From positions 24,525,193 through 24,589,192 of the forward strand of contig NC_051088.1 of the NCBI RefSeq assembly GCF_901709675.1: a stretch of DNA of 64,000 nt. The letters are read 5' to 3'. Source of the stretch: Syngnathus acus (Eukaryota > Chordata > Actinopteri > Syngnathiformes > Syngnathidae). The position numbers and the translations under genes were made by a program. Within the stretch, counting starts at the first letter, position 1. Each line of letters starts with the position of its first letter. The notes under the pieces are model-generated. The model ran no database searches. It saw only the letters and a program-made list of their open reading frames with translations, and was not told the origin of the DNA. Positions 11,701 through 23,300 of the stretch are shown piece after piece.

Positions 11701-14700
11701 AAAAAGTAACTCCCAGACAGTTGCAAATGTCCAACAGATTGCCAACTGTTATTAGTTGGGCAATTGAATGCTGATCTTCAATTGAAAGGTGTGTCTGTTG
11801 AATAGGAACGCCTCCCAGTCTGTCTTAACTGTATAACATGCAGGTGTCTGCCTCAGGCAACTGGCTTTGTCTTACACTAAAGTCAAAAAATACACTACTG
11901 TAGAAGAGAGTGAGGTCTAAGACCTTATACTTGCACTTAAACAAAATATTATATAAAGGTTAGAAATAACATACTTTTATAAATGCATATATTTTTATTA
12001 TTATTAACACAGTTACTTGTTACTAGCTTTGAAAACGATTTTAAAACCAGCATATAATTGAAATTAAATTGACTAGAACCCTCAACTAAAATCCCTACTA
12101 TGCTAGTTTTCTGAAAAAAGAAAACCTTGCCACAGTTTGCCTTTAGCACTCGATGTGCTTGAAAAACATGGAATGCCATTTTGGCATCAGTATGCCGAGT
12201 TTTATTCACCATGAAAATGTAATTTTTTGTTGTTGTTGTTGTTGTTGTTTTTTCCCCCCCAAATTGTTCTCCAGTGTTCATCAACCATCAGCAAAAAAAA
12301 AGAAATATTTGATTGCTCTTTTGAGAAGCTGACAACATTTTTAATCCTCTTATTCTACTTCGTGTAACAAAATGATCTTCTATTGATTGTAGGCCCCAAT
12401 ACATTAAAATAATATTGTTCTAAATAAAGTGCTCTTAGTTGCAGTGCCATTTATTGCGATATTGCACTCTGCATTTTATCATCTGCTTTGATTAATTATG
12501 TGACATTTTACCGAAAAATTGTCGCCAATCAGGGTGCATGGCAAGATACTGGCACACAAAATAAAAAGATGATGTAACAGGCTGCAATTAAGTCGTTTTA
12601 ATGACGCTGGGACTGTGAATTCAGGTTGTGCTGGTGCTGCACACAAAGCACTTGTGTGTTTTGCTGCAGGGAGTCTCCAGTTGCAGGTATTATCTTACCT
12701 GCCCATAGTCTGTGTGATTGTTCACTGCTTTCTGCTGCCCTCCACATAAAAAGAAGATGAAAACAAAGGTCAAAGCACGCAGGAAAGAAATAAATAAGCC
12801 ATTGAAACGTAATCCAGCACATAAAGCCATTTTTATGCTGCTGTTTCTCCAAATCAAATTGAATTTTTTTTTTTTCCCTGCCTCTATTTTGCAGCAATAT
12901 GCCCATAAGAGTCGAACTCAGTCCACAAAAAGCTTGGGAGCAAAACACCTCAGCACGTCTGGTGCATGGGAACAACAACTCAATGCTGCCAACTGGCCTC
13001 AAAGTCCCGCCGGGATGAAATCCAGCCGCAGCGATCCCGCCTTGGCTCCTGCAAACAACAGGGTGAGCACATCTGACGGTGGCTGGCAAGATGCTGACGT
13101 GTTTTCTTCATCGTTCGTAACGTTGGTTTGGTGTTTTGGTAGCGAGTCAAAGGGCAGACCACCCAGACTCAAGTGAAGAGACTCAGCGCTTACTCCACCA
13201 GCAACGGCTTCCACACGGGTGTGGGCCAACAACGATATTTGGAAGCGCCTCCCGATCAGTCGCACGGCATCAAAACGTCCAAGATTGAACAGCAACCAGG
13301 GTAGGTTTGATTCTTGTCACCATCTCGAACACAAAAGAAGAAATATGTGTTTTTAAAAAAAAAAAATTGTACGTCTACAGCCTCAATGGTTCGTCGGATT
13401 TGACCATCAAGGAAGCTGTGGAGTTCTTGTCTCACCCCGAGGAGAATTTCCAGCAGTGCGGCGCCACCATCATTCAGCAAACCACTTTTAAAGACGATCG
13501 TGCCAAACAAGAGGTCAGTCTGAGTTTCTTAGAACCACCAAAAAAATTTCGATGGGATGTTAAGATGACCGAAGGAGCCGATGGCATATGAATGAACTTT
13601 GTGTTTCTCTATCAGGTTCTCCAGCTTGGGGGGATCCCCACTCTGGTGTCTCTGCTGCGCAGCCCAAATCCTGCTGTGAGCCTGGCCGCCGCCGGGGCCT
13701 TGAGGAACCTGGTCTTCAAGGACCACAAGAATAAGCAGCAGGTTCAACAATGCGGCGGTATCGCCAAAGCCCTGCAGTTACTCAAGGAGACGGAATGTAG
13801 CGAGACGCAGAAGCAGATCACAGGTGGCGCCTTTGAGCACGTGCAAAATATCATGACGGCAAACTTGAGTTTTTTCTCATCTGTGACTTGGGTAGGCCTG
13901 CTTTGGAACTTGTCTTCTGCCGACGAGCTGAAGGGGGAACTCATAGCCACGGCGCTGCCCGCCTTGACCGAGAACGTGGTGGTGCCGTTCACACGCTGGT
14001 CGGACGACAGCGCCTCCAACAACATCCACCCTGAAGTGTTCTACAACACCACGGGGTGCCTGCGGTGAGAGTCTATATTATTGAAAGCCTATTAAGTACT
14101 TTGATGTATTCCATATAGTGCATTAGAAATAAAAAATATTATTATATAATTTTTATAATAAGAATTATTTTTATTTTTTATTATATTTATTTTATATGTA
14201 TTAGTGTTATTATCATTATTATTATTATCATTATTATTATAATACAGCCTAAGGTTCATGTACTAGTATGCTCTTTGTCCTGTGATTATTATTATTATTT
14301 TTTTTTACTTCTAGTGTCCCACTCGTACGCAATTTTACAATACACCTTTAAAAAATGCTGGGTTAAAAACAACCCAACCCAAAAGTTCCACTAGTAGCAT
14401 GCAGATATCGATTTGTGCACTGTTTTGGTTCGTTGTATGGTTTTGTATGCTTCCCATCCTAATATTTGCATTTGAAATGTTTGCAGCAACCTGAGCTGCG
14501 CTAAGCTGCGGGAGAGGACGGCCATGAGAGACTGCCGCGGACTTATCGATTCGCTCATGTGCTACCTTCAGTCCTGTGTGGCTGACAACAACCCTGACGA
14601 CAAGGTAGGCCCGGTTCATTCAGAGCGTCAAATGACTCCTTCTCAGTGGTCGGACGAGTCGGACTCGAGCGGCATTCGCTCAGATATGACAAAAATGATG

Positions 14701-17700
14701 AAAGATGTGGTCTTGATGTGTCCTAAAATCAATTTTCGAAAGTTCACGAGCATGTTACAAGTGCCTCATGTGACTCTCATGATTTGCATAATTCCTGCTT
14801 TCAATCATTTGCACGCTCACGTAGCTTCCTTAAAAATGGGTTGCACTGGCTTTTCCTGTCAATCTAGCCTTTGGCAACAGTACACAGTAACGAGTGTTCA
14901 GCCTCTGTGTTTTTGCAAATGGATACAGTCGACCTCCAAAAGGAACGGTGGTTGCCCGAATGCGTAGTCTCTCATCCAAAAAGTGAAACTTCTATCATAT
15001 CATTGATGGATTGACTCTGTGTCCTTTATGTAGTCTGTGGAGAACTGTGCATGCATCCTCCATAATTTGACCTACCAGCTGGAAAGCGAGTCCCCCAAGT
15101 GCTTTGCTGACTTCATCCCTTCAACGGAGAGCCAATCCGGCAGGAAAAGCCCGACGGTCGGATGCTTCAGCCCAAAGAGCGGCAAGGTTCAAAAGGAGGT
15201 AAATATGAGGAAGGGAAAAAAAACCTTGAGCCCCCCCGTGGACCATCTTGTCCAAGGTGACCCGGTTCTCCTCCTTTTCTCGTCAGTTTTCGTTCGAAAA
15301 CGTTCGAGGAATGCTGGATGACATTGACCCGAAAGGTGCCAAGTGGTTGTGCCATCCCAAAGCTATGCAGACCTACTTGTCTCTGCTCAGCTCGTCAAAG
15401 AAAGACGCCACCTTGGAGGCCTGCTGTGGTGCGCTGCAGAACTTGACTGCCAGCAAACATCTTGTAAGTCCATGGCATTGAATATGAAAAGTCTGCACAC
15501 CCCTGTTCAGATGTTGCGATTAAAAAAAGTGACTTTTAATGTGACCTTTCTCATGTACAACTGAATAGATTTTTTTTCTTCAACTTTTGTAAAATACTGC
15601 TGAATTGATGCGTTTGCAAAAATGTCCACACCCTCTCTTAACTTGCGTTCAGAATGAACCGGTTTCATTCAAAATGGAAGTCAGCGCACACACCTGCCAC
15701 AATTCAACTGAAGAATTGTTTCTCTTCCAGGGGTCAGGTGCCATGAGTCAGATCCTGGTCCAGAAGTTGGGGGCTCTGATGCATATTGTCCCTCTGTTGA
15801 GGTCACCTAAGGCCAGCCTGCAGAAGGCCGCTGTGTCCCTGCTGGGCAACATTGGTCGAACCGGCGGCGGCTTGCAGACCACCATGGGTGAGAATTCTCT
15901 GGTCCTCTGCTTTCCAGGCAGGCAGCAGCGCTGAGTGTCTCCTGTGTTTTCTGTAGCAAAGCAGGTTTTGCCGGAGCTCACCGGGCTTCTCTCTGCTGGC
16001 CCCCAAGAGCTGGGCAACAATGACGAAAGCTTGGCGACAGTTTGCAACACTGTCCGTAATCTGATGATGGTGGACACGGAGGTCAACAAGAAGTTTATCG
16101 ATAGTGATTTGGTGTCATCGGTGGCCGATCTCAGTGGGAATAGGTGAGTTTGAGAGTGGGTCAAAGGTGAATTAAGCCTCTTGTCCGCTCCACACAAAGC
16201 GATGTGGCTGATTAAAGTGAACAATGTGATTTTTATTTTACCGCCAGACACTTTGAATGCCATTAAAATAATACAAACAGGCGAGTAATAAAGGAGAATG
16301 TGGATATTCAACATTCGTTCACAGTAATTGTGCATTTTGGTGACAGAGACTCTCCGCACTTCACTTTTTTAGCTATACATACAAATGACATAAATGGAGT
16401 TAAGTATATAAACACTGTGTAAAATGTAATGGTATCATTTGGCAGAGGCTAGCTGAATCTCGCTTTATAACCGGAGACAGAAGTTTTGTAACTAAAGCTC
16501 ATGTGGTCTGACGTTTTACGACATTTTACTCTGGCTGTTAAATTTATGATGTTGCGACGCTATTCGTGTCATTCAAATTTCAAATGGCACTAAAACTAGT
16601 CATGTAAACAATTCAGTCGCTTTGGGCCATGTTGCTTGGCTCATTCAAACTACGATGTACATTTTGTAGACTGCACATAGAAAATGACGCTGTGGTTAAA
16701 ATAAGTATTCGTTTTAAAGAATGTTTTTTTTCTTCCAGGTCTTTACCCAAAGCCAGCAAAGCAGCCTCTGTGCTCCTCTATCACTTTTGGAATGACAAGA
16801 ACTTACAAAACATTTTGAAAAAGGTAAATAGCAAAAACAGCGCAACACAATTAACTCTTTTGGTCCACAACCGTGCAGACACAACACACGACGGGGCCAG
16901 CGATTTGTATTGTCGTGTTTTGTTATTAGTCAAAGTGCACATTCACTTTCTCTGTGGAGCCCTACCCAAGTCGTTGCGTGAATACAGAAACAAACTCTTT
17001 GGAATCCCGGCAGACTGGTTCGCAGCGCTCACTGTCAGTCATGGGAGGTGTCATGGAGGGAAAATGAACCATTATCAAAAGGTCAGGACGCTGAGGTTCT
17101 GAAACGTAGTTGTCACGAAGACTAGCACAGTTGGCTACTTTGCATACAGAGGTGTGACATTGAACGGGTCTCAATTGCATAAGGCAAAACATGTCAATGT
17201 AATATTGTGGTTCATCATTTAAAATGGTGTAAATTCATAGATTTATATTGAAATACATGTTTAATGATAATTGATAAGACTGAGACCTGTATAGCTATAC
17301 CATTCAACAAATTCAGTTTTCCTGATTTTTGGGGACATGGCTAAAACAGCACCCAGTAATTCACTTGGATATCCAGAATTAGTCATCCCGCCCGCGACTG
17401 ATGGGCAAATGAAGCTTCAAGATGATTCATGAACCCGTTGTTGTGTTTATTTAGACCTCTCGATGGCACACTCTGAAAGCCCACCAACTTGCCATTTCTT
17501 AAAACCCTCACTTTAACCCAACATTGCCATCTAGAGGAGACAAAGAATACAACAACTGGTTCATGAAGCTTCATTTTGCCATCACTACCTCCCGCCGCAT
17601 GCGGTTAGGCTACCGTAATATATCGAAACGTAAAGCGTGTGCTCGGATGTTTGTCATGTGGTGTGAGCCACAGGTTGAATAACATTGGCACTCTTCCGCG

Positions 17701-18121
17701 GCATCCGGAAGCCTGTTAGCCTCACAAGCTAGCTGGTGGCTAGCACTTTGTGTTGTGATCATCTTGGTCGGATATATTCCAGCCACCGGATTTTAACAGC
17801 TATATTTTCACCACTCAAACATGACATCAGAAAGGTACAAAACAAATAGAATTGAAAGTTGAGCTTGGCGTGTTTTCAGCGTCTGACAGCTGAGAGAATA
17901 TTTTGATTTTGAAGCCTCGATTTGTCAATTGTTTTACTACCTGTGTTGATTTTATAAGATATTTTCGTTTTCACTTGTTAGTCATGATGTTGTATAAGTA
18001 CCTTTGTGGTTGAACTGTTTTTAATTTTGAACTCTTTGATCCACAGCTAGGAATGAGCAAGTCATTATTCATCAACGACAACACCACGGCGGCGTACAGG
18101 TCCATGCAGATTATTGAGTGA
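8726..18121 (+). CDS. pkp1: Plakophilin-1 (armadillo-repeat desmosomal protein)
   Basis: Fourteen coding exons: 8726-8894, 10719-10840, 12895-13062, 13143-13300, 13381-13513, 13616-13823, 13896-14064, 14487-14604, 15034-15198, 15287-15463, 15731-15887, 15957-16143, 16739-16823 and 18047-18121 (TGA). They join to 696 residues; human PKP1 is 726 or 747. The start MLAEPLRSAM...LAVPSD parallels human PKP1, and the head has the SRSDPAL motif. The armadillo region starts near residue 209 (SSDLTIKEAVEFL) and holds LRSPNPAVSLAAAGALRNLV, LLWNLSSADELK, NTTGCLRNLS and SSKKDATLEACCGALQNLTA. Plakophilins link desmosomal cadherins and desmoplakin to keratin at cell junctions and also occur in the nucleus. 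The next start candidate is the Met at 8753. The C-terminus (SLFINDNTTAAY) resembles PKP2/PKP3 more than mammalian PKP1. Confidence 0.93.
10897..11072. mobile_element. Palindromic MITE with TA target site
   Basis: The 5' end TACCGTAATTTTCGGACTAT is the inverse of the 3' end ATAGTCCGAAAATTACGGTA, forming long terminal inverted repeats with flanking TA. Internal copies of ataagtcgc are seen. It is about 175 bp, non-coding and Tc1/mariner-like by its TA ends. It lies in a pkp1 intron about 60 bp after exon 2. Confidence 0.8.
14148..14262. repeat. AT-rich (ATT)n microsatellite tract
   Basis: Long run of interrupted att/ata units in the pkp1 intron between exons 13896-14064 and 14487-14604. Confidence 0.7.
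15485..15690. repeat. GTCTACACACCC-family repeat, copy 2 (pkp1 intron)
   Basis: Contains agtctgcacacccctgttc near the left end and gtcagcgcacacacctgcca near the right. Both ends resemble the copy at 20940-21200. It fills most of the short intron between pkp1 exons 15287-15463 and 15731-15887. Confidence 0.55.
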
Positions 18122-19052
18122 TGGAAACTGGGGAGCGACGCCACCTTTGCCCATAGGTATACTTTTGGAATGCAATAGCCTTAAAACCTTTTTTTCTTTT
18201 TGTCTCCACCTCTTTTCAATGCATGTTTTTGTGTGCTTCTAGATGGAAATCAGCACGTAGGGTAAAATGACCGACTTTACAATCGGTGTGTTGAAAGAGC
18301 CTTAGCGACTATAAATCGCATCATTGCTGAGCATATTATGTTTGGAAAAAAAAAAAAAAGAAGCTTTGAACGTCATTATTAATTTTGCGGTGTTGTCTGT
18401 ATTTAATTTGGATTGGTTTGCATCTGTGCATATGAATGGGCAAGTGTGTTTTTCGCTTGGTTAACTTGTGTGATTTTGTTATGGCTTCAGTTGAGTAGTA
18501 AATGTGTCGTGAAAATGCTAAAATATATCACTTACAATCACATCTTTCTTGAGGACGATGATGAATGTGAATGAAAGAAAAAGGAGAATATATGTCTTGT
18601 TAATTTAATCTCTTTCTCAACAACAATTTTTAACTTTGCTAAACGTTGAGTTACGGGGAAATTGTTTTAGCTTACCAAAATGATATTACAGGAGAAACTT
18701 ATCTCATATAAAACAGTTAGCATAGCCTAGCTTAGTTTCAGTTAGCCTTTAAATCAGGAGGAGACACTCTGATCACCTCAAATGAGCACTATTTTAACAC
18801 ATTCTTAATCATTGGTACATTTTGAAACATTAAAATAGTACAAACTATGTTATACTGTGGAAACGTTACACGGTTACAGTGCGTATTTTAACTCGCTACT
18901 GGCAACTCATTAAACTCACCGCGACAGTATATTTACCAATGTGTACAATTAACTTTGAATGTTCCTTTTCTGTTAATGTCACAAACAGGCAAATTCATTG
19001 ATTTATATTTCATGTTACACGTTGCTTTTTTAACATTATTGTCTGTTTTCTG

Positions 19053-19058
19053 AATAAA
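19053..19058 (+). terminator. pkp1: Likely pkp1 polyadenylation signal
   Basis: AATAAA about 0.93 kb after the pkp1 stop. The 18122-19075 interval has no other gene-like content and is most simply the 3'UTR. Confidence 0.5.
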
Positions 19059-19075
19059 ATGAGGAACTCAAAAAT

Positions 19076-20240
19076 CAAAATCGCTATTTGGTAATTCTTT
19101 GTATTGTGTCCAATGGAGGGGATTCATGTAAACAAAATGAAGATGACTGAGAATTATGGTTCTTCCTCTTTTTCTGGAGTTTTAATTGAACTATTTTGAC
19201 ATTTGAATATGCTAACACCGTTAAAATTTTAGTGGAAATGTTTAAGAGGCATATAATTACTAGCATTTACTGTCACTCAGTTACAAAATAACTACTTTTC
19301 TGCGCACCAAACCTGCAAGAAATTTGTAATATATGCAAACCATCAAATCTCTTACTACAAGAGAAATGCTAGCAACCAGCTCGAAAATATTTGCCGAAGC
19401 TTTTTTTTAAATTTACATACAGTATTTCCTCCTATTTTTACCTTCCTATCTCAAGTTGTCTGTTTGTTTTTCTGTTTCTGGTTATTGTTAGTCATTGATG
19501 TAACCCTGCCTGTTTATTTAATAGTGTGACTACACTGTTTAAAAAAAAAAAAGTCAACTCAAACGTTCAAGGCAACAAACTGATAAATAAGTTGAGTGAA
19601 CTCAAACTTTCAAGGCAACATACTGACAAAATTTTAAGTTGGGCCAGTCAACAAAATATTTCTTCAGTTTTGCTAATGTGAAAACTGTCAACAAAGAAAT
19701 AGGAGTTTACCAAACTAATTGCCCCCTAACTGAAAGACATAAGTAAAAACAACTCAGCACAATTGACTTGTTTTGTTGTGCTAACTAACATTTCTGCTCT
19801 AAATACAATATCGGAAAATCAAGTCAAGTTTATTTATATAGCCCGAAATCACAAGCAGTCTCAAAGGGCTTCACATATACAAAACAAATTGACAATTATT
19901 CTCAAAGCATCCCCTGATCTTAAGCTCCCAAAAGTAGTCTGATTACTTTTGTCGAAAACAGTCACTCGATGGATATGTTCAACTAGTCATTGCAGAAGCA
20001 AGAGCTTCATCATTTTCTATCCCTTCTGGTTTGTCTCAGTCCCATCATGTCCGACGAGCATCTGAAAAGTCCCAGTCAAGTCGGAGCCTGTCTCTTTTAA
20101 GAAAGCCGTATCTCAACTTTTTTTTGGCTTCAGGCTTCTTGGGCCCTTTCATTCTTACACCGCTGTATCAAGAGGTGAACTTGTCCAGTCTGACTGTCTT
20201 CACAAAGTCAAGAAAAAAAGCGCTTTGGCCAAACGAAATG
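19076..20240. other. pkp1/tnnt2 tail-to-tail spacer
   Basis: No gene is seen. It holds an imperfect tandem repeat near 19558-19650 (aactcaaacgttcaaggcaa repeated as aactcaaactttcaaggcaa). A teleost interspersed fragment lies at 19818-19885 (caagtttatttatatagccc through tctcaaagggcttcac). Confidence 0.5.
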
Positions 20241-20242
20241 TC

Positions 20243-20248
20243 TTTATT
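20243..20248 (-). terminator. tnnt2: Likely tnnt2 polyadenylation signal
   Basis: TTTATT on the + strand, read as AATAAA on the minus strand, 114 bp past the tnnt2 stop codon. Confidence 0.5.
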
Positions 20249-20361
20249 TCACATCCATAAATCCAGTAAATAGTGATTCAGCCGGTGATGGCTGTTTTTC
20301 TGGAATGAGTTGGCAGTGACGTTTGCTTTGCTGCAAGATTGCTTCCAACTTATCACTTGAT

Positions 20362-23300
20362 CTATTTCCTCAGCCCTCTCTTGGTCCTCTTGGACCTGAG
20401 GAGAGAACAGAGTGTATTAGCAAACAGCCATTGTTGCTGGAATTCCAAAAATAACACGTCAGGCTGTGTGAAACATTCTGTGCTGGAGGTGCGGACTCTT
20501 GACAGCTGCGCCACACCCAAGCGAGCAGCCAGCTCGGCCAGTTACAGCAAAAGTGGCAGGAACGCTTTTAATCGCCGCTTCCCATTACTCCCTTTTTAGT
20601 CATATTGCCGCGTCATCAAAAGTGGGGGTTTTCTTAGCAGTGATGTTTTTTTTTTTTTTCTTTTTAAATGTGAGTTTATGGGTTATGATTAAAAAGGACA
20701 TTCGAGGAATGCTTGCTGTTTCACCCGATGAATAATAAAAAGTAGGATTTGAATGTTACTTCTGAAGAAAGAAAGTGCCGGCTGCAGGCACGATTTGTAT
20801 GAAATGAAATTTGTGAGTGCGGTTGTACGTTTTTTGGTGGTCACTGACGCGGTTCCGTAGTACATTGATCTGCAAGAAAGAAAAAAAAAATCAAAGCGTG
20901 AGGGCTGCAATGTACACTTGCATTATAGACTGACATCAACAGTGGATTGAAAAAGTCTACACACCCCTGTTTCAACTTTTTTCCCAATACAAAAAAAACC
21001 CCTTGAGACCAAGCTCAATCGTTTCAATTTTTTTTCTACCATTCCTGTTGAATGCAATTGAATTTTTCCAAATTCTTGAGAGGCTGACTAAAAAAAGACT
21101 GTGATTATGTCATAAGCCAAGTGCGCACATCTAATTGAATGGACCAATCACATTCAATCTCGTTAAAAGAAAGTCAGCACGCACCTACCACCCTTTAAAG
21201 TGCCTCGGATTAACTCCAAATGTTCTCAGTCTGAGCAAGTACTATTGCCACTTCTGTTTGGCTCTCATTCGATTGGGCGGGTGCCCTCATGTGCTGCATG
21301 GTTAACTAGGTCAACACAAACACACACTGACACACACACCTCATATTTTTTGCTGGTGATCTGGTATTGCAGCTCAAACTTCTCAGCTTCCAGCTCTTTC
21401 ATCCACTCCCACAGCTCCTTAGCTTTCGTTCTGGGAGTCACCCAAAAAAAACAAAAAGCGGTTTTGTACCTTTTGAGAATAGCCCACATGAAAATAGCGC
21501 AATCACTGTTTCCCCCCCACACACACTTGAGTTGCTCCTGATTCAAATTTTCAATATCCAGAGACTTGCGTCTATCGTTTAGGATCTTCTTTTTCTTCTC
21601 TCTCTCTGTCTGCTTCTTGCCGCTGCGCTTCTCCGTCTGCGGGAAGTTTAGTGCAGATGAATTATGATTTCTGAATGATCCAGAGCCAGCACTTGTCTCA
21701 CCAGTTTCTGCATGTAGCCTCCAAAGTGCAGACTGGTCAGGGTTTTCTTCTTCTTGGCATCCTCCTCGGCTCTTTTCTTGGCCTCTTCCTCTTCTTTGCG
21801 CGTGCGCTCGTCCTGAGCGCCCACATATGAATATGATTGGACATCATTTCGGTTGACTTGTTCTCGGCCGGTTGTCATACTCTACCTCCAAACGTTTCTG
21901 TCGCTCCTTCTCTCGCTCGCTTCGGATTCGGTGCTGCTCGGCTCGCTCAGAGCGGCGCTTCTCCTGCGCACCGACAATCCGCTCTTGAGTTTATTTCCAA
22001 CACATTTGATCTGTTTGTGTGTGTGTGTGGCTTGCGTCAGCACTCACTATCCTCTCCTTAAGATGAATGATGTCTTCTTCTTCCTTCTTTCTGCTCTCAA
22101 AATGAACCTCAATCAAAGTTTGAAGCTCCATCAGGTCCTTCTCCATCCGTTTGCGATGGATGTCCTTTAGAAGGGAACACAATTTAGCCTCACCTTTGTT
22201 TTATTTGTCTCGTATATATAAGGGGAGCAATGCTTATAAAAGTTAGATTAATGTAAAGTGATATAAATATGATTTCCCTTCTTTGAAAATGGGTATGCCG
22301 CTGACTGTCATGCTAGCTGGAGAGCTGTTAAACTGTATTTAAAGTTGCATCATAAACCCTCCAGCAGAAACATATGCTGGCATAACTCACGTCAAAATCA
22401 ACCTTCTCGCCATCTGGAATCTTGGGCGGGATGAGATTCGGCATCATAAATGGCCTACAGAGTAAGACAGGAGAAGAAAGTTGGGGGGGGGGGGGAATAG
22501 TACGCAGTAAATCCCTCCAAAAGTTGTATCATCAAATGTACGTGGATGGATGGTGCTTACTTGAACTTTGGCTTGCTTTCTTCTTTGGTGAGAAGCACCC
22601 AGCATGTAAGAAGAGGAGAGAGCGAGTCAAGACTACACACGCTCATTTGCATTCAAGCCAGCAAGTTGAGACAATGAACTATGTGAGACTCTGCCAAAAT
22701 GTCTTTCCCAGAAAGTTCATCTAAGAGGCAAACATGTTTGTCGCTTTTACCTTCTTCTTCGTCTGCTTCCCCATCGCCGTCTGTAACCAAAGCACAACGT
22801 GCGTCAAACCAAAATGGCAGAGTGAAAAGAGCAAACGAGTAACGATTTCTGTCTGGGTTGACTTTGCTCACACGACAGGAAGTCAACAAAGATTTGAGTC
22901 GAAACGCCTTAAATGAAGACTTCTGTTTGTCATAGGGGAAATCTGAAAAGGCATTTTGCAGTGGGTGTGGCGGCTTTAGAGTGCCTCGTTGTCAGCCCTG
23001 AGTGCACGCACGTCATGCAGATTAAACGGGGAGGGGGCGACAAAATAAATCCAGCTCGATAGCCAATGTGCGGGCCGATGCGTCAGGCTGCCGTGACTAC
23101 TTTAGAGCGCCTCGTTGTCATGTGTGGAAGATGCACGTGACGACCCAGTGGGATTAAAGCCAGCCATTAAGACTTTAAGCAGATGTGTAGACATAAGAAA
23201 AATGCGTGACGAAGTGGCAGCCATTTGTATTTGTGGTATTTAATTGGCAGTTGACAGTTGAGTGGGGTGTGACTTTAGCTTACTCAGCGGACACACCCAC

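Noticed and set aside
13592-14068. Single 158-codon pkp1 exon
   Set aside because: It reads through a 72-bp intron with GT/AG borders; the plakophilin alignment requires KQIT to join GLLWNLSS directly.
15748-16359. 203-codon minus-strand frame
   Set aside because: Antisense shadow of two pkp1 exons; no independent features.
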